Made by a program: the position numbers and the translations under genes. Positions 25,510-35,003 of a stretch of DNA of 64,000 nucleotides are shown here, piece after piece. The DNA comes from Leisingera daeponensis DSM 23529 (GTDB taxonomy: Bacteria > Pseudomonadota > Alphaproteobacteria > Rhodobacterales > Rhodobacteraceae). The notes under the pieces were generated by a model. It was given only the letters and a program-made list of their open reading frames with translations. It was not told where the DNA came from and ran no database searches. The number at the start of each line of letters is the position of its first letter. Within the stretch, counting starts at the first letter, position 1. Location: positions 3,435,725 through 3,499,724 of the forward strand of contig NZ_KI421500.1 of assembly GCF_000473145.1 (NCBI RefSeq), read 5' to 3'.

Positions 25510-26175
25510 ATGCTGCGATTGACAACTGCCGTTCTTTGCCTGGCGCTGCCGCTGTCCGCGGCGGCCAAGGAAACGCTGCCGCAGAAATTCAGCCTGCAAG
25601 GCCAGACGCTTGTCTATGACACCGAAACGGATGTTGAGGGCGAGCAGGCGGAGATCACCGACGAGGATGCCGAAAAGCTGAAGGAGATCCTGGCCCAGAC
25701 GCCGGGGATCACCGAACTGCAGCTCAACAGCATCGGTGGCAGCGTCTTTGCGGGCGAGCAGATTGCCGCGCTGGTGCTGGAATACGGGCTGGACACCCTG
25801 ATCGACGGCGAATGCATCAGCGCCTGCGTTGATGTCTTTCTGGCCGGCAACCGGCGGCGGATGACGCTTGGCTCCCGGATCGGGTTCCACCAGCGCAGCT
25901 GGCCCGCGCAGGCGGTGCATGAATACTACCGCAGCGAACGCAAGGCGCAGCGCTGGTCGACCCCGTTTGAGTTCGGCTCGTGGATCTATGAAGACACCCA
26001 GCGCGAGATCTACGACCATCTCAGTTATCTGGTGGCGCGCGGCGTCGATCCTGCCTTTGCCATCGAGACGCTGCGCACGGATCCGGACGGGGAGTGGTAT
26101 CCCAGCCGCCTGCGCCTGATCGCCGCCGGCGTTCTGCGCGAGGTTCTGCCCGGGCTGCAGCGCCAGCCGCGCTGA
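25510..26175 (+). CDS. secreted ClpP/crotonase-fold protein, function unknown
   Basis: A 221-residue protein with a signal peptide (MLRLTTAVLCLALPLSAAA). The core looks like the ClpP/crotonase fold: LNSIGGSVFAGEQIAALV with the oxyanion-type glycines, then a DGECISACVDVFLAGNRRRM stretch at the position where ClpP has its nucleophile helix, and SRIGFHQRSW. It resembles a group of uncharacterised periplasmic proteins (COG3904-like). Whether SACVD holds an active serine is unclear. The frame opens earlier, but the ATG at 25510 gives the signal peptide. trmB follows 81 bases later. Confidence 0.7.
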   Translation: MLRLTTAVLCLALPLSAAAKETLPQKFSLQGQTLVYDTETDVEGEQAEITDEDAEKLKEILAQTPGITELQLNSIGGSVFAGEQIAALVLEYGLDTLIDGECISACVDVFLAGNRRRMTLGSRIGFHQRSWPAQAVHEYYRSERKAQRWSTPFEFGSWIYEDTQREIYDHLSYLVARGVDPAFAIETLRTDPDGEWYPSRLRLIAAGVLREVLPGLQRQPR

Positions 26176-26256
26176 CGCCGGCTTGACCCCAAGGCCTGCT
26201 TGCGGCACAGGAGCGCCCAGCCTTTCAAATACCGCCTCGAACAGGAGCCCAGACGC

Positions 26257-27033
26257 ATGTCCGGCGACCAGAAGCCCCGCGACGACCAGTCCAAGGATGC
26301 CCAGCCCGCCGCCGCGAATGCGGCAGAGAAACACGCCAGCGGCGCGCCCTGGCGCAATTTTTACGGCCGCTTCAAGGGCAAGACGCTGAAGGACAGCCAG
26401 AAGCGCTATCTGGATGAGGATCTGGCCAAGCTCAGCCCCGGCGCCGTCGGCTGGGAGGAGAATCCGGAGCGCAGGCCGCTGGACCTGGAGGCGCTGTTTG
26501 GCGGCAGGGATGTGTGGCTGGAAGTCGGTTTTGGCGGCGGCGAGCATCTGGTGCATCAGGCCGTCAGCAATCCGGACGCGGGCATCATCGGCGCGGAACC
26601 CTTTATCAACGGGGTGGCGATGCTGCTGGGCAAGATCCGCAACGCAGGCGCGGACAATATCGCCATCCACCCGGGCGATGCCCGCGACCTGATGGATGTG
26701 CTGCCCGCGGGTTCGGTCTCGCGCGCCTTCCTGCTGTACCCGGACCCCTGGCCGAAAAAGCGCCACCACCGCCGCCGCTTTGTGACGCAGGAGCATCTGG
26801 AGCCGCTGGCCCGCTGCCTGAAGCCGGGCGCGATCTTCCGGGTTGCGACCGATATCCCCGATTACGTGCGCCAGACGCTGGAGGAGGTGCCGAAGGCCGG
26901 GTTCGAATGGCTGGCCGAAGGCCCCGAAGACTGGCGCCAGCCCTGGCAGGACTGGATTTCCACACGCTATGAGCAGAAAGCCCTGCGTGAGGGCCGCACG
27001 CCGCATTACCTGACCTTCCGCCGCTTGGGGTGA
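26257..27033 (+). CDS. trmB: tRNA (guanine-N7-)-methyltransferase
   Basis: A 258-residue SAM-dependent methyltransferase forming m7G46 in tRNA. Motifs: LEVGFGGGEHL for AdoMet, GAEPFINGVA, and LLYPDPWPKKRHHRRRF, the diagnostic TrmB block, plus the C-terminal STRYEQKALREGR. The N terminus is about 40 residues longer than in E. coli and charged. I used the ATG at 26257, which yields MSGDQKPRDD; the upstream frame has no ribosome site. Confidence 0.95.
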   Translation: MSGDQKPRDDQSKDAQPAAANAAEKHASGAPWRNFYGRFKGKTLKDSQKRYLDEDLAKLSPGAVGWEENPERRPLDLEALFGGRDVWLEVGFGGGEHLVHQAVSNPDAGIIGAEPFINGVAMLLGKIRNAGADNIAIHPGDARDLMDVLPAGSVSRAFLLYPDPWPKKRHHRRRFVTQEHLEPLARCLKPGAIFRVATDIPDYVRQTLEEVPKAGFEWLAEGPEDWRQPWQDWISTRYEQKALREGRTPHYLTFRRLG

Positions 27034-27119
27034 GGCCAATTACGCTGGACCGGCCAGACCCAATCCGTTACCGATAGCGCAAACGAACAGACGAACGACC
27101 GACAGACGAAGGAAGCCCC

Positions 27120-28466
27120 ATGTCCGGACACGGCACGCCCATCCCGATGACCTCGCACCGCTCCGGCCCGCTCAAGGGCGTGGCGGAGGTGCCCGGCGAC
27201 AAGTCGATCTCGCACCGGTCGCTGATCCTGGGCGCGCTGTCGGTGGGGGAAACCAAGATTTCCGGCCTGCTGGAAGGCGAGGACGTGCTGGACACCGCCA
27301 AGGCGATGCAAGCTTTTGGCGCCGAGGTGGTGAACCACGGCGGCGGCAACTGGTCGGTGTTCGGCGTTGGCGTCGGCGGCTTTGCGGAGCCGGACAATGT
27401 GATCGACTGCGGCAACTCCGGCACCGGCGTGCGGCTGATCATGGGTGTTATGGCGACCTCTCCGATCACCGCGACCTTCACCGGCGATGCCTCGCTGAAC
27501 AAGCGCCCGATGGCGCGCGTCACCGACCCGCTGGCGCTGTTCGGCACCCAGTCCGTAGGCCGCTCTGGCGGGCGGCTGCCGATGACCATCATCGGCGCCG
27601 CTGACCCGGTTCCGGTCCGCTATGAGGTGCCGGTGCCGTCGGCGCAGGTGAAATCCGCAGTGCTGTTTGCGGGCCTCAACGCGCCTGGCAAGACCGTGGT
27701 GATCGAGAAGGAAGCCACCCGCGACCATACCGAACGGATGCTGGCCGGTTTCGGCGCCGAGATCACCACCGAGGACACCGATGAGGGCCGCGTCATCACC
27801 CTGACCGGCCGCCCGGAGCTGAAGCCGCAGGTGATCGCTGTGCCGCGCGACCCGTCCTCCGCTGCCTTCCCGGTCTGTGCGGCGCTGATCACACCCGGTT
27901 CCGACGTGCTGGTGCCGAACATCGGCCTGAACCCGACCCGCGCGGGCCTTTACTACACCCTGCAGGACATGGGCGCCGATCTGACGTTTGAGAACATGCG
28001 CGAAGAGGGCGGCGAGCCGGTGGCCGACCTGCGCGCCAAATTCTCGCCCGATATGAAAGGCATCGAAGTGCCGCCGGAGCGCGCCGCCTCGATGATCGAC
28101 GAATACCCGGTGCTGTCGGTGGTGGCCTCTTTCGCCGAGGGCAAGACCATGATGGCGGGTGTAAAGGAACTGCGCGTCAAGGAAAGCGACCGGATCGACG
28201 CGATGGCCAGGGGCCTGCGCGCCAATGGCGTCACTGTCGAGGAAGGCGAGGACTGGTGGGAGGTCACCGGCCTTGGCATTGACGGCGTGCCGGGCGGCGG
28301 CACCTGCGAAAGCTTCCTGGACCACCGTATCGCCATGTCTTTCATGGTGATGGGCATGGGCGCGCAGAACGCTGTCTCGGTCGATGACGGCAGCCCGATC
28401 GCAACCTCCTTCCCGATCTTTGAAACCCTGATGGGCAACCTCGGGGCCAGGCTGGAGCGCACATGA
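27120..28466 (+). CDS. aroA: 3-phosphoshikimate 1-carboxyvinyltransferase (EPSP synthase)
   Basis: A 448-residue shikimate pathway enzyme. It shows [18 protein letters not shown] at the N terminus, the [10 protein letters not shown] motif, and [12 protein letters not shown] with [10 protein letters not shown] at the C terminus. The phosphoenolpyruvate-site segment reads NSGTGVR, and Lys/Asp/Arg active residues are in place. The sequence has features of the class II enzymes (ALSVGET, longer length), which include glyphosate-tolerant forms. It overlaps cmk by four bases, a common alphaproteobacterial pairing. Confidence 0.96.
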   Translation: MSGHGTPIPMTSHRSGPLKGVAEVPGDKSISHRSLILGALSVGETKISGLLEGEDVLDTAKAMQAFGAEVVNHGGGNWSVFGVGVGGFAEPDNVIDCGNSGTGVRLIMGVMATSPITATFTGDASLNKRPMARVTDPLALFGTQSVGRSGGRLPMTIIGAADPVPVRYEVPVPSAQVKSAVLFAGLNAPGKTVVIEKEATRDHTERMLAGFGAEITTEDTDEGRVITLTGRPELKPQVIAVPRDPSSAAFPVCAALITPGSDVLVPNIGLNPTRAGLYYTLQDMGADLTFENMREEGGEPVADLRAKFSPDMKGIEVPPERAASMIDEYPVLSVVASFAEGKTMMAGVKELRVKESDRIDAMARGLRANGVTVEEGEDWWEVTGLGIDGVPGGGTCESFLDHRIAMSFMVMGMGAQNAVSVDDGSPIATSFPIFETLMGNLGARLERT

Positions 28467-29086
28467 CCAAGAGCTTTACCATAGCGGTCGACGGACCGGC
28501 CGCCGCAGGCAAGGGAACCATCTCCAAGGCGGTGGCGGCCCATTACGGCTTCGGCCACCTGGATACCGGGCTGCTGTACCGGGCGGTCGGCGCGAAGATG
28601 CTGGAAGGCGTGGCGCCGGTCACGGCGGCCCAGACCCTGACACCGCAGGATCTGGCGCGCGAGGATTTGCGCGGGCCGGAGGTGGCGCAGGCGGCCTCCA
28701 AGGTGGCGGTGATTTCCGAAGTGCGGGCAGCGCTGGTGGACTTCCAGCGCGCCTTTGCCCGCCGGGCGGGCGGTGCGGTGCTGGACGGGCGCGATATCGG
28801 CACGGTGATCTGCCCTTATGCGCAGGTGAAGCTGTTTGTCACCGCCAGCGCCGAGGTGCGCGCGCGGCGGCGGTTCCTGGAACTGGCCGCGGCCGGCAAG
28901 GTGACCACCCTGGCCGAAGTTCTGGCCGACGTGAAGGCACGCGACGACCGCGACATGAACCGCGCCGAGGCGCCGCTGAAACCGGCCGATGATGCCGTGC
29001 TGATCGACACCAGCGACCTGAGCATCGAGGAAGCGCTGGCCCGGGCTTTGGCCGTGATCGAAAGCCGGATGCAGCCCGCGGACTGA
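28463..29086 (+). CDS. cmk: cytidylate kinase
   Basis: A 207-residue nucleoside monophosphate kinase that phosphorylates CMP and dCMP. The P-loop is [28 protein letters not shown] and [12 protein letters not shown] are family signatures. Start overlaps the aroA stop (ATGA), so the two are translated together. In many relatives rpsA follows, but here a convergent YHS gene follows instead. Confidence 0.95.
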   Translation: MTKSFTIAVDGPAAAGKGTISKAVAAHYGFGHLDTGLLYRAVGAKMLEGVAPVTAAQTLTPQDLAREDLRGPEVAQAASKVAVISEVRAALVDFQRAFARRAGGAVLDGRDIGTVICPYAQVKLFVTASAEVRARRRFLELAAAGKVTTLAEVLADVKARDDRDMNRAEAPLKPADDAVLIDTSDLSIEEALARALAVIESRMQPAD

Positions 29087-29095
29087 CGCGGATAC

Positions 29096-29123
29096 GCCCG
29101 CAACTGAGACATCAGCTGCGGGC
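29096..29123. terminator. hairpin between convergent cmk and YHS genes
   Basis: GCCCGCA (29096-29102) pairs with TGCGGGC (29117-29123), with an inner CTGA/TCAG stem. No T-tract on the plus strand. Position between converging genes suggests a shared terminator. Confidence 0.5.
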
Positions 29124-29172
29124 AAAGGGGCAGGTGGGAAAGCCTGCCCGGCGGGACACGGCCTGCGCGGGA

Positions 29173-29652
29173 TCAGAGCGCGCCGACCGCCACGTGCTTG
29201 ATTTCGCCCCACTGGCTGTCCGCGGTTTTGGCGGTGCCGGCCACGTCCTCCAGGAAGGCGGCGCGGGTGGCGGCGTTCAGGAACAGGAACAGCTTGCCGT
29301 CATGCACCAGATACTGGTCCGGGTCGCCGTCGAACTTCTTGCCGACTGACACCCCGTAAGAGCAGAAGCCGCCATGCTGCGGCAGGTATTTCGCCGGGTT
29401 GGCCTCGAACGCGGTCTTGTTCTCCTCCGAGACAAAATAATACGAAGCGCCGTCGACGGTGGCGGAGTAGGTGGCCGTGCCCTCCACCGGGTTGCGGCTG
29501 TCCAGCAGCGCCACCAGGTCGACACCATGCGCGCCCAGCGGCGCGCCGCCGGCGGAGATGCCGTTGGAGACGTTGACCTCGTCCGCGGCAAAGGCGGGCG
29601 CGGCCAGCACGGCTGAGATGGAAATCAGGGCGGTTGTCAGAAGCGTTTTCAT
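29173..29652 (-). CDS. secreted YHS-domain protein
   Basis: A 159-residue protein with a signal peptide (MKTLLTTALISISAVLAAPAFA). The mature part shows a YHS-type core: GYDLVALL-like HGVDLVALLDSRNPVEGTATY, YYFVSEENKTAFEANPAKYLPQHGGFCSYGVS. YHS domains are often metal-linked and occur with heavy-metal or copper proteins; no such partner lies here. The start at 29652 has GAGGA six bases upstream; a second ATG at 29664 is possible. It is monocistronic. Confidence 0.82.
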   Translation of the reverse strand: MKTLLTTALISISAVLAAPAFAADEVNVSNGISAGGAPLGAHGVDLVALLDSRNPVEGTATYSATVDGASYYFVSEENKTAFEANPAKYLPQHGGFCSYGVSVGKKFDGDPDQYLVHDGKLFLFLNAATRAAFLEDVAGTAKTADSQWGEIKHVAVGAL

Positions 29653-29889
29653 GTTGGTCCTCATCGGATCTATCTGCGGTTTCAAGATGTCCCGGGCGGC
29701 TGTGCGGCCCGGTGATCCGAAACTAAGTCCGCAGCGCTGTACGTTTAATCTCCACCCGTTCCGGTGATCTTGCAGATCGTCCTGAAATCCCTGGCTGCTC
29801 ACCTGCCGGCGCCTCACCCAACTGTGCATAGAGCCGCGGGCGGCAGCACATTAGCCTGAAAGGCAGCGTCAATAAGGGGAGGTGCCGTC

Positions 29890-30423
29890 ATGGCCTGGCT
29901 GTGGAGAATTGTGATTGCTTGCATAGTGGCTGTGCCCGCGCTGGCGCAGGACACGGGTGCAGAGCCGGAGCCGCCGATGACCTATGAACGGCTGGGCCGC
30001 ATCCTCTTTGCCCTGGACGGCACGGCGCAGCCGGTGGGGCCGGGCTTTCAGCTGACCATCGCCGGGGTGCCGGTGCTGGTGGTCACCGATCCGGCTGCGG
30101 ACCGGATGCGGGCGATGGTGCCGCTGCGCCCGTCCGAGGGGCTGACGGCGGAAGAGCTGATGCGGATGATGCAGGCCAATTTCGACACCGCGCTGGATGC
30201 GCGCTATGCGGTGGCGCGCGGCCAGCTGTGGGCGGTGTTCATCCACCCGCTGTCAGCGCTGCAAAAGGATCAGCTGATCTCGGGCCTGGGGCAGACGGTG
30301 AATATCGCCCGCACCTATGGCACGCTCTACACCGGGGGAGCCTTGCAATTCGGAGGCGGCGACAGCCCCGGGATCCAGCGGCAGCTGATCGAGGAGCTGC
30401 TGGAAAAAGGCGAGGAAATCTAG
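29890..30423 (+). CDS. small secreted protein, YbjN-like fold suspected
   Basis: A 177-residue protein with a signal peptide (MAWLWRIVIACIVAVPALAQ). The mature part alternates hydrophobic strands and a helix (TAEELMRMMQANFDTALDARYAV, then GQLWAVFIHPLSALQKDQL) in a way that recalls the YbjN/type III chaperone-like fold. I do not recognise a specific family. It stands alone between the YHS gene and the M20 operon. GGGAGG lies just upstream of the ATG. Confidence 0.6.
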   Translation: MAWLWRIVIACIVAVPALAQDTGAEPEPPMTYERLGRILFALDGTAQPVGPGFQLTIAGVPVLVVTDPAADRMRAMVPLRPSEGLTAEELMRMMQANFDTALDARYAVARGQLWAVFIHPLSALQKDQLISGLGQTVNIARTYGTLYTGGALQFGGGDSPGIQRQLIEELLEKGEEI

Positions 30424-30591
30424 CGGTCATGACCATGCGCCGAAGGCCGTTGGAGAAGCCCCGGGCCTGAGTACGAAATTCAGCCCGATTTCCCGGAGGC
30501 ATGATCAATTTCGTCACCCCCGGGCCGGAATAATATGCGTCAAGCCGGATGCGGCGGCCTAAAGTCGCCTCAAACAGCTTGGAGAGCGCCT

Positions 30592-31737
30592 ATGACCAGC
30601 TTTCAGGACCGCCTGACAGCGCTGCGCCGGGACTTTCACCGGCATCCGGAGCTTGGCTTCCGGGAGGACCGCACCAAGGCCAGGGTGGCGGCGCATCTGC
30701 GTGCCCTGGGGCTGGAGGTGCATGAGGGCGCGGGCGTGGTCGGGCTGCTGCGGGCCGGAACCGGCAACCGCGCCATCGGGCTGCGCGCCGATATGGATGC
30801 GCTGCCGATCAGCGAAACCTCTGCCCATGACTACGTTTCCGAAACGCCGGGCATCATGCACGCCTGCGGCCATGACGGCCACATGACGATGCTCTTGGGG
30901 GCCGCCGAGCGGCTGGCGCGGGAGCAGGGGTTTGACGGCACCGTGGTGTTCCTGTTCCAGCCGAACGAGGAACACGGCCTGGGCGCGCAGGCGATGATTG
31001 CCGAGGGCGTGCTGGAACGGTTCCCGATCGAGGAGGTCTATGCCATCCATAATCTGCCGGGCGCGCCGGTGGGGCAGGTCTCGACCCGGACGGGGCAGAT
31101 CTGCAGCAGCGAGAGCCTGTTTGAAATCGCAATCAAGGGTCAGGGCGGTCATGCCTCAATGCCGCAGGCGGGTGTGGATGCGATCACCGTCGGCGCCGAA
31201 ATGGTGCTGGCGCTGCAAACCATCGTGTCGCGCAAGCTGGCGCCGGGGGCGGGCGCGGTTGTTTCTGTGACCGAGTTTCTGACCGACGGCCAGCGCAACG
31301 TGCTGCCGGGCCATGCGGTGCTGAAGGGCGACGTGCGCGCCCGGGTGCCGGAGGACCGCGCCGCGGTGGAACGCTTCATGCGCCAGATCGCCGCCGGTGT
31401 GGCCGCCACCCACGGGGTGAAAGCGGAGGTGAGCTATCACACTGAATTCGTGGAAACCATCAACGCCGCAGGCCCGGCGGAGGCCGCCTGCCGCGCGGGC
31501 GAGGCCGCGGGCTGCGCCGTGATCCGCAACCGCCCGCCGATGAGCTTCTCCGAGGATTTCGCCCATTTCGCCAACGCCGTGCCCGGCTGCTTTCTGCTCT
31601 TGGGCAATGGCGAGGAGGGGCCGCACGGCCAGCCGCTGCATGCGGCGGATTATGATTTCAACGACGCTCTGCTGCCCATCGGCGCGGAGCTCTGGGTGCA
31701 GCTGGTACGGGACCGGCTGCCAGCGGGAAAGGACTGA
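30592..31737 (+). CDS. M20D-family amidohydrolase (hippurate/N-acyl amino acid hydrolase type)
   Basis: A 381-residue metallohydrolase. The N-terminal metal site is in GLRADMDALPI and HACGHDGHMTMLLGAA; NEEHGLGAQAMI carries the catalytic glutamates, and the dimerisation segment GQGGHASMPQAGVD follows. It would cleave an N-acyl group from an amino acid. It is the first gene of an operon with diaminopropionate ammonia-lyase two bases downstream, which suggests an N-acylated diamino acid as substrate. In ectoine catabolism a related deacetylase (DoeB) plays the same part, but neither of the other ectoine-specific enzymes is obvious here. Confidence 0.85.
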   Translation: MTSFQDRLTALRRDFHRHPELGFREDRTKARVAAHLRALGLEVHEGAGVVGLLRAGTGNRAIGLRADMDALPISETSAHDYVSETPGIMHACGHDGHMTMLLGAAERLAREQGFDGTVVFLFQPNEEHGLGAQAMIAEGVLERFPIEEVYAIHNLPGAPVGQVSTRTGQICSSESLFEIAIKGQGGHASMPQAGVDAITVGAEMVLALQTIVSRKLAPGAGAVVSVTEFLTDGQRNVLPGHAVLKGDVRARVPEDRAAVERFMRQIAAGVAATHGVKAEVSYHTEFVETINAAGPAEAACRAGEAAGCAVIRNRPPMSFSEDFAHFANAVPGCFLLLGNGEEGPHGQPLHAADYDFNDALLPIGAELWVQLVRDRLPAGKD

Positions 31738-31739
31738 CG

Positions 31740-32930
31740 ATGCTTGAACAATTTGCTGTTGCCCTGCGCCACACGGCAGGCAGCCCGAAAGCCGGCGAAG
31801 CTGCCTATAGCGTGCTGTCGGAGAAGGACTTTGCCAACGCGCAAGCCGAAATCACCGCCTGGGAGGGCTACCAAGCCACGCCGCTGGTGTCCCTGTCCGG
31901 GCTGGCGTCCGGGATCGGTGTGGACCGGATCGACTACAAGCACGAAGGCCCGCGGTTCGGCCTGGGCAGCTTCAAGGCGCTGGGCGGGTCTTACGCGGCG
32001 CTGCGGGTGCTCCAGCGGGAGCTGAGCAAGCGGCTGGGCCAGGACGTCAGCCTGGAGGAGATCCGCGAGGGCGCCCACAAGGACGCCTGCGCCGGGATCA
32101 CCCTGGTCTCTGCCACCGACGGCAACCATGGCCGCTCGCTGGCCTGGGGCTGCCAGCGGTTCGGCGCGCCCTGCCGGATCTATATCCATGCCGAGGTCAG
32201 CGAGGGCCGCGCCGCGGCCATGCGCGAGCTGGGCGCCGAGGTGATCCGGATCGACGGCGACTATGATGCCTCTGTGCTGCTGGCCAAGAAGGAGGCGGAG
32301 GAAAACGGCTGGTTCGTGGTCTCCGACACCTCTTGGGACGGCTACACCGAGCCGCCGCGCGACGTGATGGCCGGCTATAGCGTGATGACCCGCGAGGCCT
32401 GCGAGGCGCTGGAGCAGCCCCCGACCCATGTGTTCCTGCAGGGCGGCGTCGGCGGGCTGGCGGCCTCGGTCGCGGCAGCGTTGCGGCAGTTTTACGGTGC
32501 AGAGTCTCCGCGCGTGGTGATTGTTGAGCCGGAACTGGCAGCCTGCCTGTTCGACAGCGCCAAGGCGGGCAAGGCGACCAATTTCGCCATCCAGGAAGAA
32601 ACCATCATGGCGGGCCTTTCCTGCGGTGAGCCATCGGAAATGGCCTGGGAGATCCTGGCCGAGGAAGCCACCGATTTCGTGACCATCCCCGACAGTATCG
32701 TGGCCCCCGCAGTGCGGCTGCTGGCCAATGGCGAAACCGGCGATCCGGTGGTGGAGGCCGGCGAAAGCGCGGTGGCGGGGCTGGCGGCTCTTATCGCCGC
32801 GTGCAAGGCGCCTGAGATGAAGAAAGCCCTGGGTCTGGACGAAAGCGCGCGCGTGCTGCTGATCGGCTCTGAGGGGGTTACGGACCCGGCGATCTATGCC
32901 GCGATCATGGAAGGCCGCGACCATGTCTGA
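31740..32930 (+). CDS. dpaL: diaminopropionate ammonia-lyase
   Basis: A 396-residue PLP fold-type II enzyme converting 2,3-diaminopropionate to pyruvate and two ammonia. GLGSFKALGGSYA contains the PLP lysine, TDGNHGRSLAWG the asparagine loop, and GGVGGLAASVAAAL the phosphate-binding glycines. Length and motifs match the family. The start is two bases after the M20 stop and the end overlaps the M24 gene by eight bases, so translation is coupled through three genes. Threonine dehydratase-like EutB of ectoine operons is a related alternative, but the motif set here favours DpaL. Confidence 0.87.
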   Translation: MLEQFAVALRHTAGSPKAGEAAYSVLSEKDFANAQAEITAWEGYQATPLVSLSGLASGIGVDRIDYKHEGPRFGLGSFKALGGSYAALRVLQRELSKRLGQDVSLEEIREGAHKDACAGITLVSATDGNHGRSLAWGCQRFGAPCRIYIHAEVSEGRAAAMRELGAEVIRIDGDYDASVLLAKKEAEENGWFVVSDTSWDGYTEPPRDVMAGYSVMTREACEALEQPPTHVFLQGGVGGLAASVAAALRQFYGAESPRVVIVEPELAACLFDSAKAGKATNFAIQEETIMAGLSCGEPSEMAWEILAEEATDFVTIPDSIVAPAVRLLANGETGDPVVEAGESAVAGLAALIAACKAPEMKKALGLDESARVLLIGSEGVTDPAIYAAIMEGRDHV

Positions 32931-34089
32931 GACGCCCGCCCGCGGCTTCCGGGAGGCGGAGTTCGCCTTCCGGACTGAGAAGGCCCAAGCGCTGATGGCG
33001 GCGCAGGGTCTGGACGGGCTCTTGCTGCTGACGGAGCCGGAGGTGCGCTATTTCAGCGGGTTCCACACCCTGTTCTGGCAAAGCCCGACCCGGCCCTGGT
33101 TCCTGTTTGTGCCGCCCGCGGGCAAGCCGGTTGCCATCATCCCGGAGATAGGCGCCGACCTGATGCGCCGCACCTGGATCCAGGACATCCGCACCTGGAG
33201 CGCGCCCGCGCCCGGGGACGACGGGCTCAGCCTGCTGACGGAGCTGCTGTCGCCGATTGCGTCGCGCGGCGGTTCCATCGGTCTGATGAAAGGGCATGAG
33301 ACCTCTCTGCGGATGCCGCTGGGCGATTATGAGCGGCTGATGGCGGGCTTGCCGGGACTGAAGGTGGCGGATGCCACGCCGCTGGTGCGCAGCCTGCGGA
33401 TGGTGAAATCCGCCGCCGAGATCGAAAAGCTGCGCCATATCTGCGCCATCGGCTCGCGCACCTTTGCGCAGGTGCCGCAGATTGCCTGTGAAGGCCAGCC
33501 GTTTGAGGATCTGTTCCGCGCCTTCCGGCGCGAGGCGCTGGCGCAGGGCGCAGACGATGTGCCCTATCTGGTCGGCGGCGCCGGTCAGGGCGGCTACAGC
33601 GACGTGATCTCGCCGCCGACCGGCCGGCCCTTGCAGGCGGGCGACATCGTGATGCTGGACACCGGCGCCACCTGGGACGGCTATTTCTGCGACTTCGACC
33701 GCAACTTTGCCATTGGCCGGGCCGATGACCTGTCGCGCCAAGCTTATGACGTGCTGTGGCGGGCGACCGAGGCCGGGATTGCCGCAGCCAAACCCGGTGC
33801 CACCTGCCGCGAGCTGTTCCAGGCAATGCAGTCCGTGATCGCCGCGATGGACGATCAGGGCGGCGACGTGGGGCGGCTGGGGCACGGGCTGGGGATGCAG
33901 CTGACGGAGTGGCCCTCGCACGCCGCGTTTGACGAAACGGTGATTGAGGAGAACATGGTGCTGACGCTGGAGCCCTCGCTGAGCTATGGCGATGGCCGTA
34001 TCATGGTGCATGAGGAAAACATCGTGGTGCGGGCGGAGGGTGCTGAGCTGCTGACAACCCGCGCTGCCCCCGAACTGCCGGTGATCTGA
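32923..34089 (+). CDS. M24-family metallopeptidase (Xaa-Pro/ectoine-hydrolase-like)
   Basis: A 388-residue pita-bread protein. An N-terminal creatinase-like domain (EPEVRYFSGFHTLFW) precedes the catalytic domain with the metal ligands in VMLDTGATWDGYFCDFDRN, GHGLGMQLTEWPSH, LEPSL and VHEENIV. Members include prolidases, creatinase and ectoine hydrolase DoeA; the catalytic block here is DoeA-like in order but I cannot settle the substrate. It sits between dpaL and the racemase-like gene and probably opens or trims the operon's substrate. Confidence 0.82.
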   Translation: MSETPARGFREAEFAFRTEKAQALMAAQGLDGLLLLTEPEVRYFSGFHTLFWQSPTRPWFLFVPPAGKPVAIIPEIGADLMRRTWIQDIRTWSAPAPGDDGLSLLTELLSPIASRGGSIGLMKGHETSLRMPLGDYERLMAGLPGLKVADATPLVRSLRMVKSAAEIEKLRHICAIGSRTFAQVPQIACEGQPFEDLFRAFRREALAQGADDVPYLVGGAGQGGYSDVISPPTGRPLQAGDIVMLDTGATWDGYFCDFDRNFAIGRADDLSRQAYDVLWRATEAGIAAAKPGATCRELFQAMQSVIAAMDDQGGDVGRLGHGLGMQLTEWPSHAAFDETVIEENMVLTLEPSLSYGDGRIMVHEENIVVRAEGAELLTTRAAPELPVI

Positions 34090-34104
34090 AGGAGGCCTTG
34101 GCCC

Positions 34105-34863
34105 ATGAAACTGCCCTATGACACGGACGCAGGCATCGGCACCCGCGCCACGCTGGGGGTGATCGTGCTGGAAACCGATGAAACGCTGGAGCCGGAGTTC
34201 GCCCGGATGATGGCGCAGGACGGCGTGGCGCTCTATCACAGCCGCATTCCGATGGTGCCCGAAGTCCGCCCGGAAACGCTGGCGCGGATGCAGGCGGACC
34301 TGCCGGCCTCTGCCCGGCTGTTCCCCTCCACGCCGGATTTCGATGTGATCGGCTATGGCTGCACCTCGGCCTCCACGGTGATCGGCTCGGCCAGGGTGGC
34401 AGCAGCGGTACAGACCGTGCTGCCCCGGGCCAAGGTCACCGACCCGCTGGCGGCGATCATTGCCGCGGGCCGGGCGCTGGGCGCGGCGCGGCTGGGGTTT
34501 GTCACCCCGTACCTGCCCGAAGTCTCGGCGCAGATGCGGCAGAAGCTGGAGGAGGCGGGGTTTGCCATCGCGGGCTTCGGCTCGTTCGAGGAAATGGACG
34601 ACCGGGTGGTGGCGCGGATTACCGAGGCGGCGATTGCCGCAGCGGCGCAGCAGGTGGCCAGTGCTGCGGACTGCGACGCGATCGTGATCTCCTGCACCAA
34701 CCTGCGCTGCCTGCGGGTGATCCCGCAGATCGAGGCGGCGACCGGGGTGCCGGTGGTCTCCAGCAATCAGGCGCTGGCCTGGCACATGCTGCGGCTGGCC
34801 GGGATCACCGAGCCTCAGCCGCAGTTCGGCAGGCTGTTCGCCCGGGGGCTGGCGGACGGATAG
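34105..34863 (+). CDS. maleate isomerase/Asp-Glu racemase-family protein (EutA-like)
   Basis: A 252-residue protein. It has the two active cysteines expected of the family: one in VIGYGCTSASTVIG and one in IVISCTNLRC, each at a strand end. The family includes maleate cis-trans isomerase, arylmalonate decarboxylase and the ectoine-cluster protein EutA. An AAGGAGG ribosome site lies 15 bases after the M24 stop. Its place at the end of the operon suggests an isomerisation or racemisation step for the amino acid substrate. Confidence 0.82.
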   Translation: MKLPYDTDAGIGTRATLGVIVLETDETLEPEFARMMAQDGVALYHSRIPMVPEVRPETLARMQADLPASARLFPSTPDFDVIGYGCTSASTVIGSARVAAAVQTVLPRAKVTDPLAAIIAAGRALGAARLGFVTPYLPEVSAQMRQKLEEAGFAIAGFGSFEEMDDRVVARITEAAIAAAAQQVASAADCDAIVISCTNLRCLRVIPQIEAATGVPVVSSNQALAWHMLRLAGITEPQPQFGRLFARGLADG

Positions 34864-35003
34864 GTAGAATTTTACGGGAATTGCCAGCTGACAATCCGCG
34901 GCAGGCGGTCCCGCCGGGCAGCGCAGTCCGCGCTTGAATTCCGCGCCCGGATCATCACAGTTTGACAGCCGAACCCTGACCTGTGCCGCGCAAGGACTCC
35001 CGG

